Shown: in pieces, positions 18,311-27,895 of the stretch
How positions within the stretch are numbered: position 1 is the first letter of the stretch
Layout of the letters: each line of letters begins with the position of its first letter
Source: Tyzzerella sp. An114
Lineage (GTDB): Bacteria > Bacillota > Clostridia > Lachnospirales > Anaerotignaceae
DNA length: 64,000 nt
NCBI RefSeq assembly: GCF_002161055.1
Contig: NZ_NFLT01000002.1
Coordinates: forward strand, 186,001 to 250,000
Reading direction: 5' to 3'
The notes under the pieces: model-generated
The model's input: only the letters and a program-made list of their open reading frames with translations
Told to the model about the DNA's origin: nothing
Databases searched by the model: none
Position numbers and translations under genes: made by a program

Positions 18311-19696
18311 TTAATTTTCAGCTTGAGCTTTCTTTTCCATTTTTAACTCAAGAGGGAATTTTTTCTGTTTTATAATATAGTATATTATAAATAATATTGC
18401 TGTTATTGCCCATGATATAGGGAAACTGTAAAGTATTGATTCAACAGTGTTATATTTTGGAACAACCACAATAAGCCATACAATTCTTAATACACATACA
18501 CCCATACAAGTGAGAACCATTGGAACTATAACATTTCCTATACCTCTTAATGCTCCTGATAAAATTTCAATAGGCACATATATTATATATGCAGGAGCAA
18601 GAACCATAAGCATTTTAAATCCTATATCAATTACTGTCTTATCTGTTGTAAATAATCCAAAAACAAATTTAGCTGAAAGAACAAATATTATACTGAGTAA
18701 AAGAGTTGTTACAAGAGTCATTCCAAGACAAATTTTTGTGCTTTTTCGTACCCTATCAAATTTTAATGCTCCATAATTCTGTCCTATAAATGTTGTAACA
18801 GCTATACCAAAAGCACTTATTATCATCCAGTTAAAAGCATCCAGTTTTCCAAGAACTGTCCATGCAGCAACAGTGTCTGTTCCCAACTGGTTTAATGATG
18901 ACTGTATAAACATATTTGCTATATTATACATTGTTGTCTGGAACCCTGATGGTATTCCTATAAAAAGTATTGAATAGAATGAAACAGTGTTAAATCTTAT
19001 TCTTCTTAATTTAAGTCTGTATATATCTGTTGAACGCATAAGAGTTATTGTAACAAGAATTGCACTTACTGCCTGAGCAATGAGTGTTGCAAAGGCTACT
19101 CCTAAAACTCCCATGTCAAATACTACAACAAATACAACGTCAAGTACTATGTTTATTACACAACATACAATAAGAAAATAAAGAGGGTGTTTTGAGTCTC
19201 CCACAGCTCTTAAAATACCGGAACCCATATTATATATAAATACAAATATTATACCGGCAAAATATACCCTTAAATATAAAATTGATGTATCAAGAATACT
19301 TTCTTGTGTTTTCATAAGTTTGAGAAGAAAAGGAACAAATATAAATCCTAAAACACTTATTATTATACTTCCTACAATAGCTATTGCAAAGGCTGTATGA
19401 AGGGTTTTATTTAAACTTCCACGACTTCTCGCTCCATAGTGTTGAGCTATTATTACTGTTGCACCTGATGAAAGACCTACAAAAAATCCAACAATAAGAT
19501 TTACAATCTGGTTTGCCGAACCTCCGACAGCGGCAAGAGCTTCTTTTCCTACAAATTGTCCTACAACAATTGTGTCTGCTGTATTATACAGCTGTTGAAA
19601 AAACGTTCCAAGTACAATTGGGAAAAAGAATATAAGAAGTTGTTTCCATATTATACCTTCAGTTATGCTGTTTTTTGATGTGCTACCCTGAGCCAT
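18311..19696 (-). CDS. MATE-family multidrug/metabolite exporter
   Basis: 461-residue, twelve-helix inner-membrane antiporter. The N-terminal region P-I-V-L-G-T-F-F-Q-Q-L-Y-N-T-A-D and V-G-Q-F-V-G-K-E-A-L-A-A-V-G-G are the classical MATE opening, repeated in diverged form in the second half. Exports cationic compounds or drugs in exchange for Na+ or H+. ATG at 19696 is preceded by GGAGG. It stands alone with its own terminator and need not belong to the catabolic cluster. Confidence 0.88.
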   Translation of the reverse strand: MAQGSTSKNSITEGIIWKQLLIFFFPIVLGTFFQQLYNTADTIVVGQFVGKEALAAVGGSANQIVNLIVGFFVGLSSGATVIIAQHYGARSRGSLNKTLHTAFAIAIVGSIIISVLGFIFVPFLLKLMKTQESILDTSILYLRVYFAGIIFVFIYNMGSGILRAVGDSKHPLYFLIVCCVINIVLDVVFVVVFDMGVLGVAFATLIAQAVSAILVTITLMRSTDIYRLKLRRIRFNTVSFYSILFIGIPSGFQTTMYNIANMFIQSSLNQLGTDTVAAWTVLGKLDAFNWMIISAFGIAVTTFIGQNYGALKFDRVRKSTKICLGMTLVTTLLLSIIFVLSAKFVFGLFTTDKTVIDIGFKMLMVLAPAYIIYVPIEILSGALRGIGNVIVPMVLTCMGVCVLRIVWLIVVVPKYNTVESILYSFPISWAITAILFIIYYIIKQKKFPLELKMEKKAQAEN

Positions 19697-20023
19697 TGGA
19701 TTTGACCTCCATAAATTGATTTTAGCTTTAATTTTTCTAAGTTTTTTACAGCATACAATATAAGTATGATATGAAAATAATATGAAAAAAACATAAAAAA
19801 ATCAATATAATTCTTTAATAATAAAAATTAATTTTAAAAGAATATATTATATAAAACATATATATTTAGTAGGAGTATGTATGTATAAATTTTATAATTA
19901 AAGGTCTTTAATTTTAATATTTTTAAATATATAAAATTACTGTAAAAATATAGTATTTTTTAATCATATAAAAGGTATATATATTTTTTTTATGTCAATA
20001 ATTACTTTTAAAGGAGTGATTTT
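19697..20023. other. Intergenic region between divergent genes
   Basis: 327 AT-rich bases separating the divergent MATE and BofC-like genes. I see the ribosome-binding sites at both edges (AAAGGAG before 20024) but no convincing consensus promoter, hairpin or open frame in between. Confidence 0.5.
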
Positions 20024-20680
20024 ATGGCAGAAAGGAAAATATTATATATAATAGCATCTGTATGTATTTTAAGTGGTGTTTTGTGTTTTGGTACAGCTTT
20101 TTATGTTTACAGAAATAGCAGTATAAACAATGATGTTCAAAATAATAAAGCTGAAAGTGTATATCAAAGTGAAAATCAAGAACAAATTGAAGAAGTTACT
20201 GAAAATACTGATGATAATACAGTAAAAACAGAAAATGTTGATAATACAGAAGACCATTTGCAAATGGTTATTGCTGATAATACAATAACAGAGTCAACAA
20301 AAATGGTATATCAATATTATTATAAAAATGAAGGTGTTATGGAGGAAAGTGAGGAGGTTCCACCATATTTTTTATTAGGTTTTGATTTTAATGATATGCT
20401 TGAATATTATCCAGATTGGCAAATAGTTTCTTTCTCATCAAAAGAAGTTGTTATGAGAAAAATAGTTGAGGAGAAAAATGAAGAAAGTTTTATAGTTACA
20501 CAGAAAGATGGATATATTGCTGTATATTATGAAGATAAAGATGAGGGAAGAACTTTATATGAAATAACAGAGACTCCTATTTCAACTTTAACCCATGAGG
20601 AACAAGTTAGAATTAATGATGGTATAATTGTAAAAAGTGAGTATGAACTTGCAAAAATTCTTGCGGAATATAATAGTTAA
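20024..20680 (+). CDS. Membrane-anchored BofC C-terminal-domain-like protein
   Basis: 218 residues. One N-terminal membrane helix (about 7-29) is followed by an acidic N/E-rich linker (30-85) and a C-terminal domain with Q-K-D-G-Y-I-A-V-Y-Y-E-D near 165 and I-S-T-L-T-H-E-E-Q near 188, ending S-E-Y-E-L-A-K-I-L. That last domain resembles the C-terminal domain of BofC, an intercompartmental checkpoint protein in sigma-K activation, but the N-terminal BofC domain is missing. In Clostridia such proteins are common and may act in envelope or spore signalling. Domain assignment is from pattern recognition only. Confidence 0.55.
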   Translation: MAERKILYIIASVCILSGVLCFGTAFYVYRNSSINNDVQNNKAESVYQSENQEQIEEVTENTDDNTVKTENVDNTEDHLQMVIADNTITESTKMVYQYYYKNEGVMEESEEVPPYFLLGFDFNDMLEYYPDWQIVSFSSKEVVMRKIVEEKNEESFIVTQKDGYIAVYYEDKDEGRTLYEITETPISTLTHEEQVRINDGIIVKSEYELAKILAEYNS

Positions 20681-20751
20681 TATCTATTTATAATATAAAA
20701 TCATTTATTTTGTATTATTTGATAAACAATATAAAATTTTAATATTTTATG

Positions 20752-20780
20752 TAGACATAATATAAGTATTTTGATATAAT
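20752..20780 (+). promoter_or_regulatory. Promoter of the candidate small RNA
   Basis: TAGACA (20752-20757), 17-bp spacer, TATAAT (20775-20780), pointing into a region without an open frame that ends in a terminator. Confidence 0.7.
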
Positions 20781-20786
20781 AACAAT

Positions 20787-20892
20787 GTGAAAACTCCCCA
20801 ATATTTTCACAATGTAGCTTTTAAAGCTGCAATCCCAATAAGAAATACCTTCTCTTTGTGGAAAAAGGTCAACATCGGCAGTTGGCCTTTTT
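20787..20892 (+). ncRNA. Candidate small RNA, about 106 nt, upstream of zapA
   Basis: Bounded by a strong promoter and an intrinsic terminator (GGTCAAC / GTTGGCC, then six T). Two further hairpins can be drawn: GTGAAAA / TTTTCAC with the loop CTCCCCAATA, and GTAGCTTT / AAAGCTGC. No start codon with a ribosome site is present. C-rich loops (CTCCCC, CAATCCCAATA) could pair with ribosome-binding sites. The zapA-adjacent position recalls 6S RNA in E. coli, but the length is too short for a normal 6S RNA. Not recognised as a named family. Confidence 0.5.
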
Positions 20893-20984
20893 TCATTTGT
20901 AAAAATTTTTTAAAATAGTTTTAACTGGTGAGGGTTTTATGATATAATACAATAGGTAAATTCGGTACAGAAGGAACGGTGTTT

Positions 20985-21932
20985 ATGAAAAATAAAGTTC
21001 AAGTGACTATTGAAGGTAAGACTTTTTCCCTTGCTGGCGAAGAGTCAGAAATATATATAAAACAAGTTGCAAATTATATAAATGATAAGTTTTCTGAAAT
21101 AAGAAAACGTGAGGAAGCTAAAGGCGTAAGCAGTAATATGATTTCTGTTCTCACAGCTATAAATATAGCAGATGATTATTTTAAGGAAATGGAAAAAAAT
21201 GTCGTTCTTATGGAGCTTAATGAACAGCTTAAACTTTCACAAAATTTATCATTATCAGAAGAACAGATTAAAAATCTTGAGGATAATGTTAAAAGTTTAC
21301 AGTCTGAAAATGATGATTTGAGAGTTTTAAAAGAAAATCTTGAAAAAGAGATTATAGGTGTTAAAGCTGAAAAATCAGCTCTCGAAAGAGAGTTAGAAAA
21401 GCTTAGAACTGAAAAATCAAATCTTTTGGGAAATATTGAGGTTTTAAAAGCTGAAAAATCTAAATCTTTTAAAGATATTGAAACTTTAAAAAATGAAAAT
21501 GAAAATTATAAAAAAGAACTTTCAAAATCTAATGATATAAATAGTAGTCTCCAAAAAGAAATTTATATAATGAAATCTGAAAATGAAAATATACAGAAAA
21601 AACTTGGACAGGCTAACACAGATAAAATTGATTTGGAAAAACAATTTGACGATATTAAAAAGGTAAATGAAAATTTACAAAGTGAATTTGACATAATAAA
21701 AGAAGATAAAGAAAATATTTCAAAAGATTTTGATGATATTAAAATTGTTAAAGAAAAACTTGAAAAAGAATTTGAAACTGTAAAAACAGGTAGGGAATAT
21801 ATTGAAAAAGAGCTTGGAGTTGTTAAAACAGAAAAAGAAGCCCTTGAAAAAGAGATTGAGCGATTGAAAAAAGAAAATGCTCAACTTGAAAGTGACTTGG
21901 AAGAATTTCTTCTTGCACCTGCCGACAAATAA
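20985..21932 (+). CDS. zapA: Cell-division protein ZapA with a long coiled-coil extension
   Basis: About 315 residues. The first ~80 are ZapA-like (V-Q-V-T-I-E-G-K-T-F-S-L-A-G-E-E, then A-N-Y-I-N-D-K-F, and T-A-I-N-I-A-D-D-Y-F near 63-72). ZapA promotes FtsZ bundling at the septum. Usual ZapA proteins are 85-130 residues. Here residues 85-300 form a Lys/Glu-rich heptad coiled coil with repeated L-E-K-E and L-K-x-E-K/N-E units, ending in a short acidic tail. I prefer ATG at 20985 to GTG at 20979 because of spacing from AAGGA. A TATAAT at about 20942 may supply its promoter. Confidence 0.75.
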   Translation: MKNKVQVTIEGKTFSLAGEESEIYIKQVANYINDKFSEIRKREEAKGVSSNMISVLTAINIADDYFKEMEKNVVLMELNEQLKLSQNLSLSEEQIKNLEDNVKSLQSENDDLRVLKENLEKEIIGVKAEKSALERELEKLRTEKSNLLGNIEVLKAEKSKSFKDIETLKNENENYKKELSKSNDINSSLQKEIYIMKSENENIQKKLGQANTDKIDLEKQFDDIKKVNENLQSEFDIIKEDKENISKDFDDIKIVKEKLEKEFETVKTGREYIEKELGVVKTEKEALEKEIERLKKENAQLESDLEEFLLAPADK

Positions 21933-21966
21933 ATACATAATATAATTAAAATTTAATAAGTATTAT

Positions 21967-21994
21967 AAAAATAGCAGATTACTGCTATTTTTTT
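21967..21994 (+). terminator. Terminator after zapA
   Basis: AAAATAGCAG / CTGCTATTTT stem with an ATTA loop and a following T run. It separates zapA from the U32 peptidase gene, though weak read-through is possible. Confidence 0.8.
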
Positions 21995-22013
21995 GTATGA
22001 AGGGAGAATTGAT

Positions 22014-24437
22014 ATGATTAAAAACAATCCGCCGGAACTTTTATCTCCAGTAGGTTCAATGGAAAGCCTTTGTGCAGCTGTAAATAATGGCTGTGATGCT
22101 GTATATCTTGGTGGAAAGTCTTTCAGTGCAAGACAGTATGCTAATAATTTTGGTATAAATGAGCTTGATGAAGTTTGCAATTATTGTCATCTTAGAGGTG
22201 TAAAGGTATATATAACTGTAAATACTATTTATAAAGATGAGGAAATAAACGAGTTTTTAAAATTTATAGATGAACTTTATAAAATGGGTGTTGATGCTCT
22301 TATAATGCAAGATTTAGGAGCTGCTAAACTTGTAAAAGAACATTATCCTGATTTTCCTCTCCATGCAAGTACACAGCTTACAACAAATTCCCTTGAAGAT
22401 GTCAAATATTTATATGAAATGGGATTTTCAAAAGTTGTTTTAAGTCGTGAGCTTTCTCTTACCGAGATAAAAAATATAACATCAAATACAGATGTTGAGA
22501 TTGAAACTTTTGTCCATGGTGCTTTGTGTGTTTCCTATTCTGGTCAGTGTATAATGAGTAGTATGCTTGGAGGAAGAAGTGGAAATAGGGGAAGATGTGC
22601 TCAGACTTGCCGCTTACCTTATACTCTATATAATGAATACGATAAAATAAAAGAAGGTCATCTCCTCTGTCCTAAAGATATTGAAACAATAACAATACTT
22701 CCTAAACTTATAGAAGCTGGAATAAGCTCATTTAAAATTGAAGGAAGAATGAAAAGTCCTGAGTATGTTGCTGGTGTAACAAAGGTTTACAGAAAATATA
22801 TTGATATGTATATTAATGAGCCTGATAATTATGCTGTTGATGATGCTGATATGAAAATACTCTTACAGCTTTTTAATAGAGGCGGTTTTACAGAAGGATA
22901 TTATGAAACTCATTCTGGAAGTGATATGATGAGTATTGAAAGACCTAAAACTTGGGGACTTAAAACAGGTTTTGTTGACTCATATAACCCTAAGATAGGC
23001 AGAGTTACAATAAGAACAAGAGAACCTCTTGTGCCGGGAGACGGTATTGAAATTTGGACAGACTCTGAACCTCATGTAGGAAGTAATATAAATAAAAAAT
23101 CTAAAGCTGGAGAAGTTATAAGTCTTTCAATAGAGGGAGACATAAGCAAAAATAATGTTGTTTATAAAACTCATGATAAACTCCTTGAGGACACTCTCCG
23201 TGCTACATGGGAGAAAGATAGAAGAAAAAAAGAAATATATGGAGAGTTTACAGCTAGAAAAGGTGAGGAAATGACTTTAAAACTTTGGGATAATTCCGGT
23301 TCTCTTGCCTTTGTGAAAGGTGCTGTTGTTGAAAAGGCTCAAAATCAGCCTATGACAGAGGATAAACTTAAAAAACAGCTTTCTAAAATGGGTGCTACAC
23401 CATTTTCTCTTGGATATATTTCTATAAATGCTGATGATGATATATATGTTGGAATAAGTGATTTGAATGAAATAAGACGTAAAGCAACAGAAATGCTTTC
23501 TGAAAATATAATTAAAAAGACAAAACGTGTTCCAACACCTAGCGAAAAATTTAAGTCAAACAGAAATAGAATTATGAGAACAAAGAAAATAACTGTTCTT
23601 GTAAATGATATAATGCAGTTTGATGTTGTCACAAGAAATAGAAATGTTGACACTGTATATTTTGAACTTACAGACTCTTTTGAAAAAAATATTGATAAAT
23701 GTATAGAGAGATGTAAAAAAACAGGTGTGAAGTTATTTGCAGCCTTACCTCGTATATATAGAATGAACACAGGAAATATGTTTGGTGAATTTATTGATAA
23801 ACTTAAAAATAGTGATATTGACGGTTTCCTTGTACGCTCATTAGGTGAATATAGCATAGTTGAAAATAGTGGCAAAAAAATCGCTGTTGATTATAGTATG
23901 AATGTTTTTAATAGTGAAGCTGTCAGATATTGGAACAGTAAAAATGTTGATAGAATATGTATATCTCCTGAGCTTAACATAAAGGAAATAAACAATATTG
24001 CAGATGAAAACTGTGAAATGTTAGGATATGGATATATCCCTCTTATGACAACACACCAGTGTCCAATAGGTTCTTTTGATGGTGATAAAAAAGCTGGAAT
24101 GTACTGTTCAAAGAGATATAATAAAGATTTATATTTCTTGAAAGACAGAAAAGGAATGAAATTCCCTCTTATGCCTGATTGTAAACAGTGTGTTTGTCAG
24201 ATATTAAACGGAAAACCTCTCTTTACATTAAAATTTTATGATGAGGTTGCAGAGACTTCAACAGGCTATATAAGACTTTTATTTACAAAAGAAGGCCCTA
24301 AAAAAACAGAGCGTATACTTAATGCTTATTGTGATGTTGTTCTTGGAAGAAATATTTCTCCTGAAACAAAAATATTACTTTCAGAGATGAGCGAAAAGGG
24401 AAGTACAAAAGGTCATTTCTTTAGAGGGGTTGAGTAA
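22014..24437 (+). CDS. U32-family protein with C-terminal extension (tRNA/rRNA hydroxylase TrhP/RlhA type)
   Basis: 807 residues. The N-terminal U32 domain starts N-P-P-E-L-L-S-P-V-G-S and contains E-T-F-V-H-G-A-L-C-V-S-Y-S-G-Q-C near 160-175 and R-G-R-C-A-Q-T-C-R near 190. The long C-terminal half corresponds to the DUF3656 type seen in the larger family members. U32 'peptidases' such as TrhP and RlhA act in prephenate-dependent hydroxylation of RNA uridine/cytidine rather than proteolysis. The four Cys of M-Y-C-S-K-R-Y plus C-K-Q-C-V-C-Q near 690-725 could bind an iron-sulfur cluster. ATG at 22014 follows GGGAG. Confidence 0.8.
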   Translation: MIKNNPPELLSPVGSMESLCAAVNNGCDAVYLGGKSFSARQYANNFGINELDEVCNYCHLRGVKVYITVNTIYKDEEINEFLKFIDELYKMGVDALIMQDLGAAKLVKEHYPDFPLHASTQLTTNSLEDVKYLYEMGFSKVVLSRELSLTEIKNITSNTDVEIETFVHGALCVSYSGQCIMSSMLGGRSGNRGRCAQTCRLPYTLYNEYDKIKEGHLLCPKDIETITILPKLIEAGISSFKIEGRMKSPEYVAGVTKVYRKYIDMYINEPDNYAVDDADMKILLQLFNRGGFTEGYYETHSGSDMMSIERPKTWGLKTGFVDSYNPKIGRVTIRTREPLVPGDGIEIWTDSEPHVGSNINKKSKAGEVISLSIEGDISKNNVVYKTHDKLLEDTLRATWEKDRRKKEIYGEFTARKGEEMTLKLWDNSGSLAFVKGAVVEKAQNQPMTEDKLKKQLSKMGATPFSLGYISINADDDIYVGISDLNEIRRKATEMLSENIIKKTKRVPTPSEKFKSNRNRIMRTKKITVLVNDIMQFDVVTRNRNVDTVYFELTDSFEKNIDKCIERCKKTGVKLFAALPRIYRMNTGNMFGEFIDKLKNSDIDGFLVRSLGEYSIVENSGKKIAVDYSMNVFNSEAVRYWNSKNVDRICISPELNIKEINNIADENCEMLGYGYIPLMTTHQCPIGSFDGDKKAGMYCSKRYNKDLYFLKDRKGMKFPLMPDCKQCVCQILNGKPLFTLKFYDEVAETSTGYIRLLFTKEGPKKTERILNAYCDVVLGRNISPETKILLSEMSEKGSTKGHFFRGVE

Positions 24438-24474
24438 GCATTAAGACTTCTGCTCGGAAACAGAGGTATTTATT

Positions 24475-25818
24475 ATGTTTGAATTAGTTTTATTGTTTAG
24501 CAGGTATCTTTTTGCATTTTATATTATATTTTACCTGTGGCAAGGTGTTGTATATGTTGCAGAGGAACAGGGATATTATATAGGAAATCCCTATTATGCT
24601 GTGTCTATACAACGTATAATAATAATATTCTTCCATATAACAGCATACCTTATACTGGCATATATTCCGGGAGAATTCTTTTTCAATATTAGGTATCTTT
24701 TGGTAGGTGCTGGAGGACTACTTTTTATAATAATTGCTTTGAGTGTCACTCGTAAAGTTTATAAAAAAAGTTGTCCTCTTATATGGAACAGTATGATATT
24801 TTTGCTTGATATAGGAATGGTTATGCTTCAAAGACTTAAACCAGAATTGGCAGAAAAACAGCTTGTTTGGATGACATTTGGTGTTTGTATAATGTTGCTT
24901 ATACCTCTTATACTCAAACTCATACCAAGATTTGAAATGTTTGAGAAACTTTATATTATAGTAAGTTATATTCTTATACTTTCGACTATTGTTTTTGGTG
25001 ATGAGGAGTTTGGTTCTGTAAACTGGCTTACAATAGGAAAAATAAGTTTTCAGCCTTCAGAGATAGTAAAATTCCTATTTATATTCTATCTGGCATCAGT
25101 ATTTAGAAAACGTATTGAGCTTAAACAGCTTATAGTTACAGGTTCTTTAAGTGCTGGTATAGTATTTTTGCTTGTAATGCAGAAAGATTTGGGAGGAGCT
25201 TTAATATTTTTCCTTACATATATGGCTATGTTATATATTGCAACATCAAATGCAATTTTGTTTTTCAGCGGAATGGGTGCTGCTTCTATTGCGGCAGTTA
25301 TTGCCTATAACCTTTTTAGTCATGTTAGAGTTAGAGTTGCAGCTTGGAAAAATCCTTGGTCAGATGTTGAGGGTGGAGGTTATCAGATTGTTCAATCTCT
25401 TTTTGCCATATCAACATGGGGACTTTTTGGAAGTGGATTGACAAAGGGTATGCCTCAAAGTATACCTGTTGTTGAGAGAGACTTTATATTTTCGGCAATA
25501 TGTGAGGAATTTGGAACTATATTTGCTATGGGCATTGTTTGTATATTTATAATGATATTTTTTAGAGGTATAAAAATAGCATTGAGATGTGAAAGAAGAT
25601 ATTACAGTCTTCTTGCAGTAGGTATAACAACAATGTTTGCTTTTCAGTCTTTTATAATAATAGGTGGTGTTATAAAACTTATTCCTATGACAGGAGTGAC
25701 ATTGCCTTTTGTAAATTATGGTGGTAGTTCTGTTATTGTAAGTATAATGATGATAGGACTTCTCCAATGGATAGAGTCATATTATGAAATACGAAGTGAA
25801 GGGAGCAGTGATTACTGA
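24475..25818 (+). CDS. FtsW/RodA/SpoVE-family peptidoglycan polymerase
   Basis: 447-residue SEDS protein with about ten membrane segments. It polymerises lipid II outside the membrane. Visible motifs: Q-P-S-E-I-V-K (near 198), K-D-L-G-G-A-L-I-F-F (near 235) and V-N-Y-G-G-S-S near the C-terminus. Its stop overlaps the start of the class B PBP that follows (TGATG), the standard SEDS-bPBP pairing. No FtsZ-cluster genes are nearby, so this may be an elongation or sporulation pair rather than the main FtsW-FtsI. Confidence 0.88.
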   Translation: MFELVLLFSRYLFAFYIIFYLWQGVVYVAEEQGYYIGNPYYAVSIQRIIIIFFHITAYLILAYIPGEFFFNIRYLLVGAGGLLFIIIALSVTRKVYKKSCPLIWNSMIFLLDIGMVMLQRLKPELAEKQLVWMTFGVCIMLLIPLILKLIPRFEMFEKLYIIVSYILILSTIVFGDEEFGSVNWLTIGKISFQPSEIVKFLFIFYLASVFRKRIELKQLIVTGSLSAGIVFLLVMQKDLGGALIFFLTYMAMLYIATSNAILFFSGMGAASIAAVIAYNLFSHVRVRVAAWKNPWSDVEGGGYQIVQSLFAISTWGLFGSGLTKGMPQSIPVVERDFIFSAICEEFGTIFAMGIVCIFIMIFFRGIKIALRCERRYYSLLAVGITTMFAFQSFIIIGGVIKLIPMTGVTLPFVNYGGSSVIVSIMMIGLLQWIESYYEIRSEGSSDY

Positions 25819-27209
25819 TGAAAAGCAGTATTAAAAAAATATTCTGGCTTATATCACTTATGTTTTTTCTTATAATAATATGGCTTGGAAAACTCACTAT
25901 ATTTGACAGAGATGAGCTTATAACAAATCCTTATAATCCAAGACTTCAATATTCAGATACTTCAATTAAGAGAGGAAATATAAAGGATATAAACGGAGAA
26001 ATAATAGCTGAAAGCGAATATACAGAAAATGGATATGTTAGAAATTATCCTCGTTCAAGAATGGCAGCCCATGTTACAGGATATTCATCTATGGGGAAAA
26101 CGGGTGTTGAAGCTGCTGAAAATTTTGAACTTGAAAATATACACAATGAAGTTGTTCAAAGAATATCAAATGCTTTTAAGGGAACTGAAGTTAAGGGGAA
26201 TGATGTTGTATTAACTGTTGATATGGAAATACAATCCCTTGCAGGAGACCTTTTGGGAGACCAAAAGGGAGCTGTTGTCGTTATGGAACCTTCAACAGGA
26301 AGAATTATTGCCATGCAGGCTTATCCTGATTTTAATCCTAATACTGTTGATGAAAATTGGAATGAACTTAAAAATTCGGAGGAAAGTCCACTTATAAACA
26401 GAACAACTCAAGGTCTTTATCCTCCCGGTTCAACATTTAAGATAGTAACAGCTCTTGCAGCTATGGAATATCTTGAAGATTGGGAGACATTTACTGTTGA
26501 ATGTACAGGTGAAGCAGAGTTTGAGGATAAAGTTATCCACTGTTATAATAATAAGGCTCATGGTACAGTTGATATGCATGAGGCTATGGCAGAGTCTTGT
26601 AATTGCTATTTTGCAGAAATAGGAAAACGCATAGGCGGAGAAAATTTAAGAAAAGTTGCTGACAGACTTATGGTAAATTCATCTTTAGGTTTTGAATTGC
26701 CTTCAAGTCAAAGCTCTGTTGTTATAGATAAAAATAGCTCTGAAAGTGAGCTTGTTGAAACTGCCATAGGACAGGGAAAGACTGTTGTAACTCCAATATA
26801 TATGGCAAGTCTTGTTTCTTCTGTGGCAAATGGTGGAATTATGAAAAAACCTTATATAGTTGACCATATAGAATACCCTAACGGAAAAACATCAGAAACA
26901 ATAATTCCTGAAACAATAGGTGAGATAATGACCTATGATGAAGCTAAAAAGCTTAATGATATGATGATTTCTGTTGTAAATGAGGGAACAGGAACAGCAG
27001 CAGCCCTTAAAGGCTATCAAGCAGCAGGAAAAACAGGAACAGCAGAAAATTCTAAGGGTATAGACCATTCTTGGTTTGTTGGCTATGCACCGGCAGATAA
27101 TCCAGAAGTTGCTGTGGCTGTTATTTTAGAAAATTCAGGAAATAATAAAAAAGCTGCTCCGATAGCTGGAAAACTTATGCAGGCTGTTTTAGATAAAAAT
27201 TGGAATTAA
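25818..27209 (+). CDS. Class B penicillin-binding protein (PbpA/FtsI-like transpeptidase)
   Basis: 463 residues. One N-terminal membrane anchor (about 7-24), a short dimerisation region, and a transpeptidase domain with active-site S-T-F-K (205-208), S-C-N (260-262) and K-T-G (405-407). It cross-links peptidoglycan made by the SEDS protein with which it is translationally coupled. It is shorter than divisome FtsI proteins and lacks PASTA domains. Confidence 0.9.
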   Translation: MKSSIKKIFWLISLMFFLIIIWLGKLTIFDRDELITNPYNPRLQYSDTSIKRGNIKDINGEIIAESEYTENGYVRNYPRSRMAAHVTGYSSMGKTGVEAAENFELENIHNEVVQRISNAFKGTEVKGNDVVLTVDMEIQSLAGDLLGDQKGAVVVMEPSTGRIIAMQAYPDFNPNTVDENWNELKNSEESPLINRTTQGLYPPGSTFKIVTALAAMEYLEDWETFTVECTGEAEFEDKVIHCYNNKAHGTVDMHEAMAESCNCYFAEIGKRIGGENLRKVADRLMVNSSLGFELPSSQSSVVIDKNSSESELVETAIGQGKTVVTPIYMASLVSSVANGGIMKKPYIVDHIEYPNGKTSETIIPETIGEIMTYDEAKKLNDMMISVVNEGTGTAAALKGYQAAGKTGTAENSKGIDHSWFVGYAPADNPEVAVAVILENSGNNKKAAPIAGKLMQAVLDKNWN

Positions 27210-27219
27210 TATAATATAT

Positions 27220-27265
27220 AAAAACGTTTATAACTATATAAAATTATAAACGTTTTTTATTTTTT
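27220..27265 (+). terminator. Terminator after the SEDS-PBP operon
   Basis: AAAACGTTTATAA / TTATAAACGTTTT stem followed by T-rich sequence. Confidence 0.85.
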
Positions 27266-27400
27266 GTATTAAAATGTCATGATTAATGTTTTTTGAAAAT
27301 AATGGTTAGTAATATTATCAACAAATCTTGAAATGATATAAAAAAAGCGTTATACTATTTGTTAATAGAAGAAAGAATATATATAGTCGGAGGTATTTAA

Positions 27401-27868
27401 GTGATAGAAGCAGTAAGTTGCGGCGGTGTCGTTATTTACAAATGGAAAATTCTGCTTCTTTATAAAAATCAAAACGGCAGATATATGGGCTGGGTATTGC
27501 CTAAGGGAACCGTTGAAGAAGGGGAGACATTTAAACAGACTGCTTTGCGTGAGGTCAAAGAGGAATCCGGAGCCACTGGTGAAATCATAAAGTATATAGG
27601 AAAAACTCAGTATTCATTTAAAGGAAGTGAGGATACTGTAAGTAAAACAGTGCACTGGTATCTTATGTCCGCTGATTCTTTTTACTGTAAACCTCAAAGC
27701 GAAGAATTTTTTGCAGATGCCGGATTTTATAAATTTCATGAGGCATATCATCTTTTGAAATTTAATGATGAGCGTCAGATGTTAAAAAAAGCATATCTGG
27801 AGTATTGTGATTTAAAAAGAAACAGAGAATTTTCAAGAAACAAAATTTTTAAAGGCTATGGTAATTAA
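27401..27868 (+). CDS. Nudix hydrolase
   Basis: 155 residues with a complete Nudix box beginning at G36 (G-T-V-E-E-G-E-T-F, R-E-V-K-E-E-S-G). Hydrolyses nucleoside diphosphates linked to another moiety; the substrate cannot be read from sequence. Start is GTG at 27401 after GGAGG. It is followed after 27 bases by a small membrane protein gene in the same direction. Confidence 0.85.
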   Translation: MIEAVSCGGVVIYKWKILLLYKNQNGRYMGWVLPKGTVEEGETFKQTALREVKEESGATGEIIKYIGKTQYSFKGSEDTVSKTVHWYLMSADSFYCKPQSEEFFADAGFYKFHEAYHLLKFNDERQMLKKAYLEYCDLKRNREFSRNKIFKGYGN

Positions 27869-27895
27869 TTTTTTAAAGCCGAAAGGAGAAAAATT

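Noticed and set aside
20787-20892. 6S RNA
   Set aside because: Only about 106 nt with three small hairpins, not the ~190-nt rod with a central bubble; kept as an unnamed small RNA.
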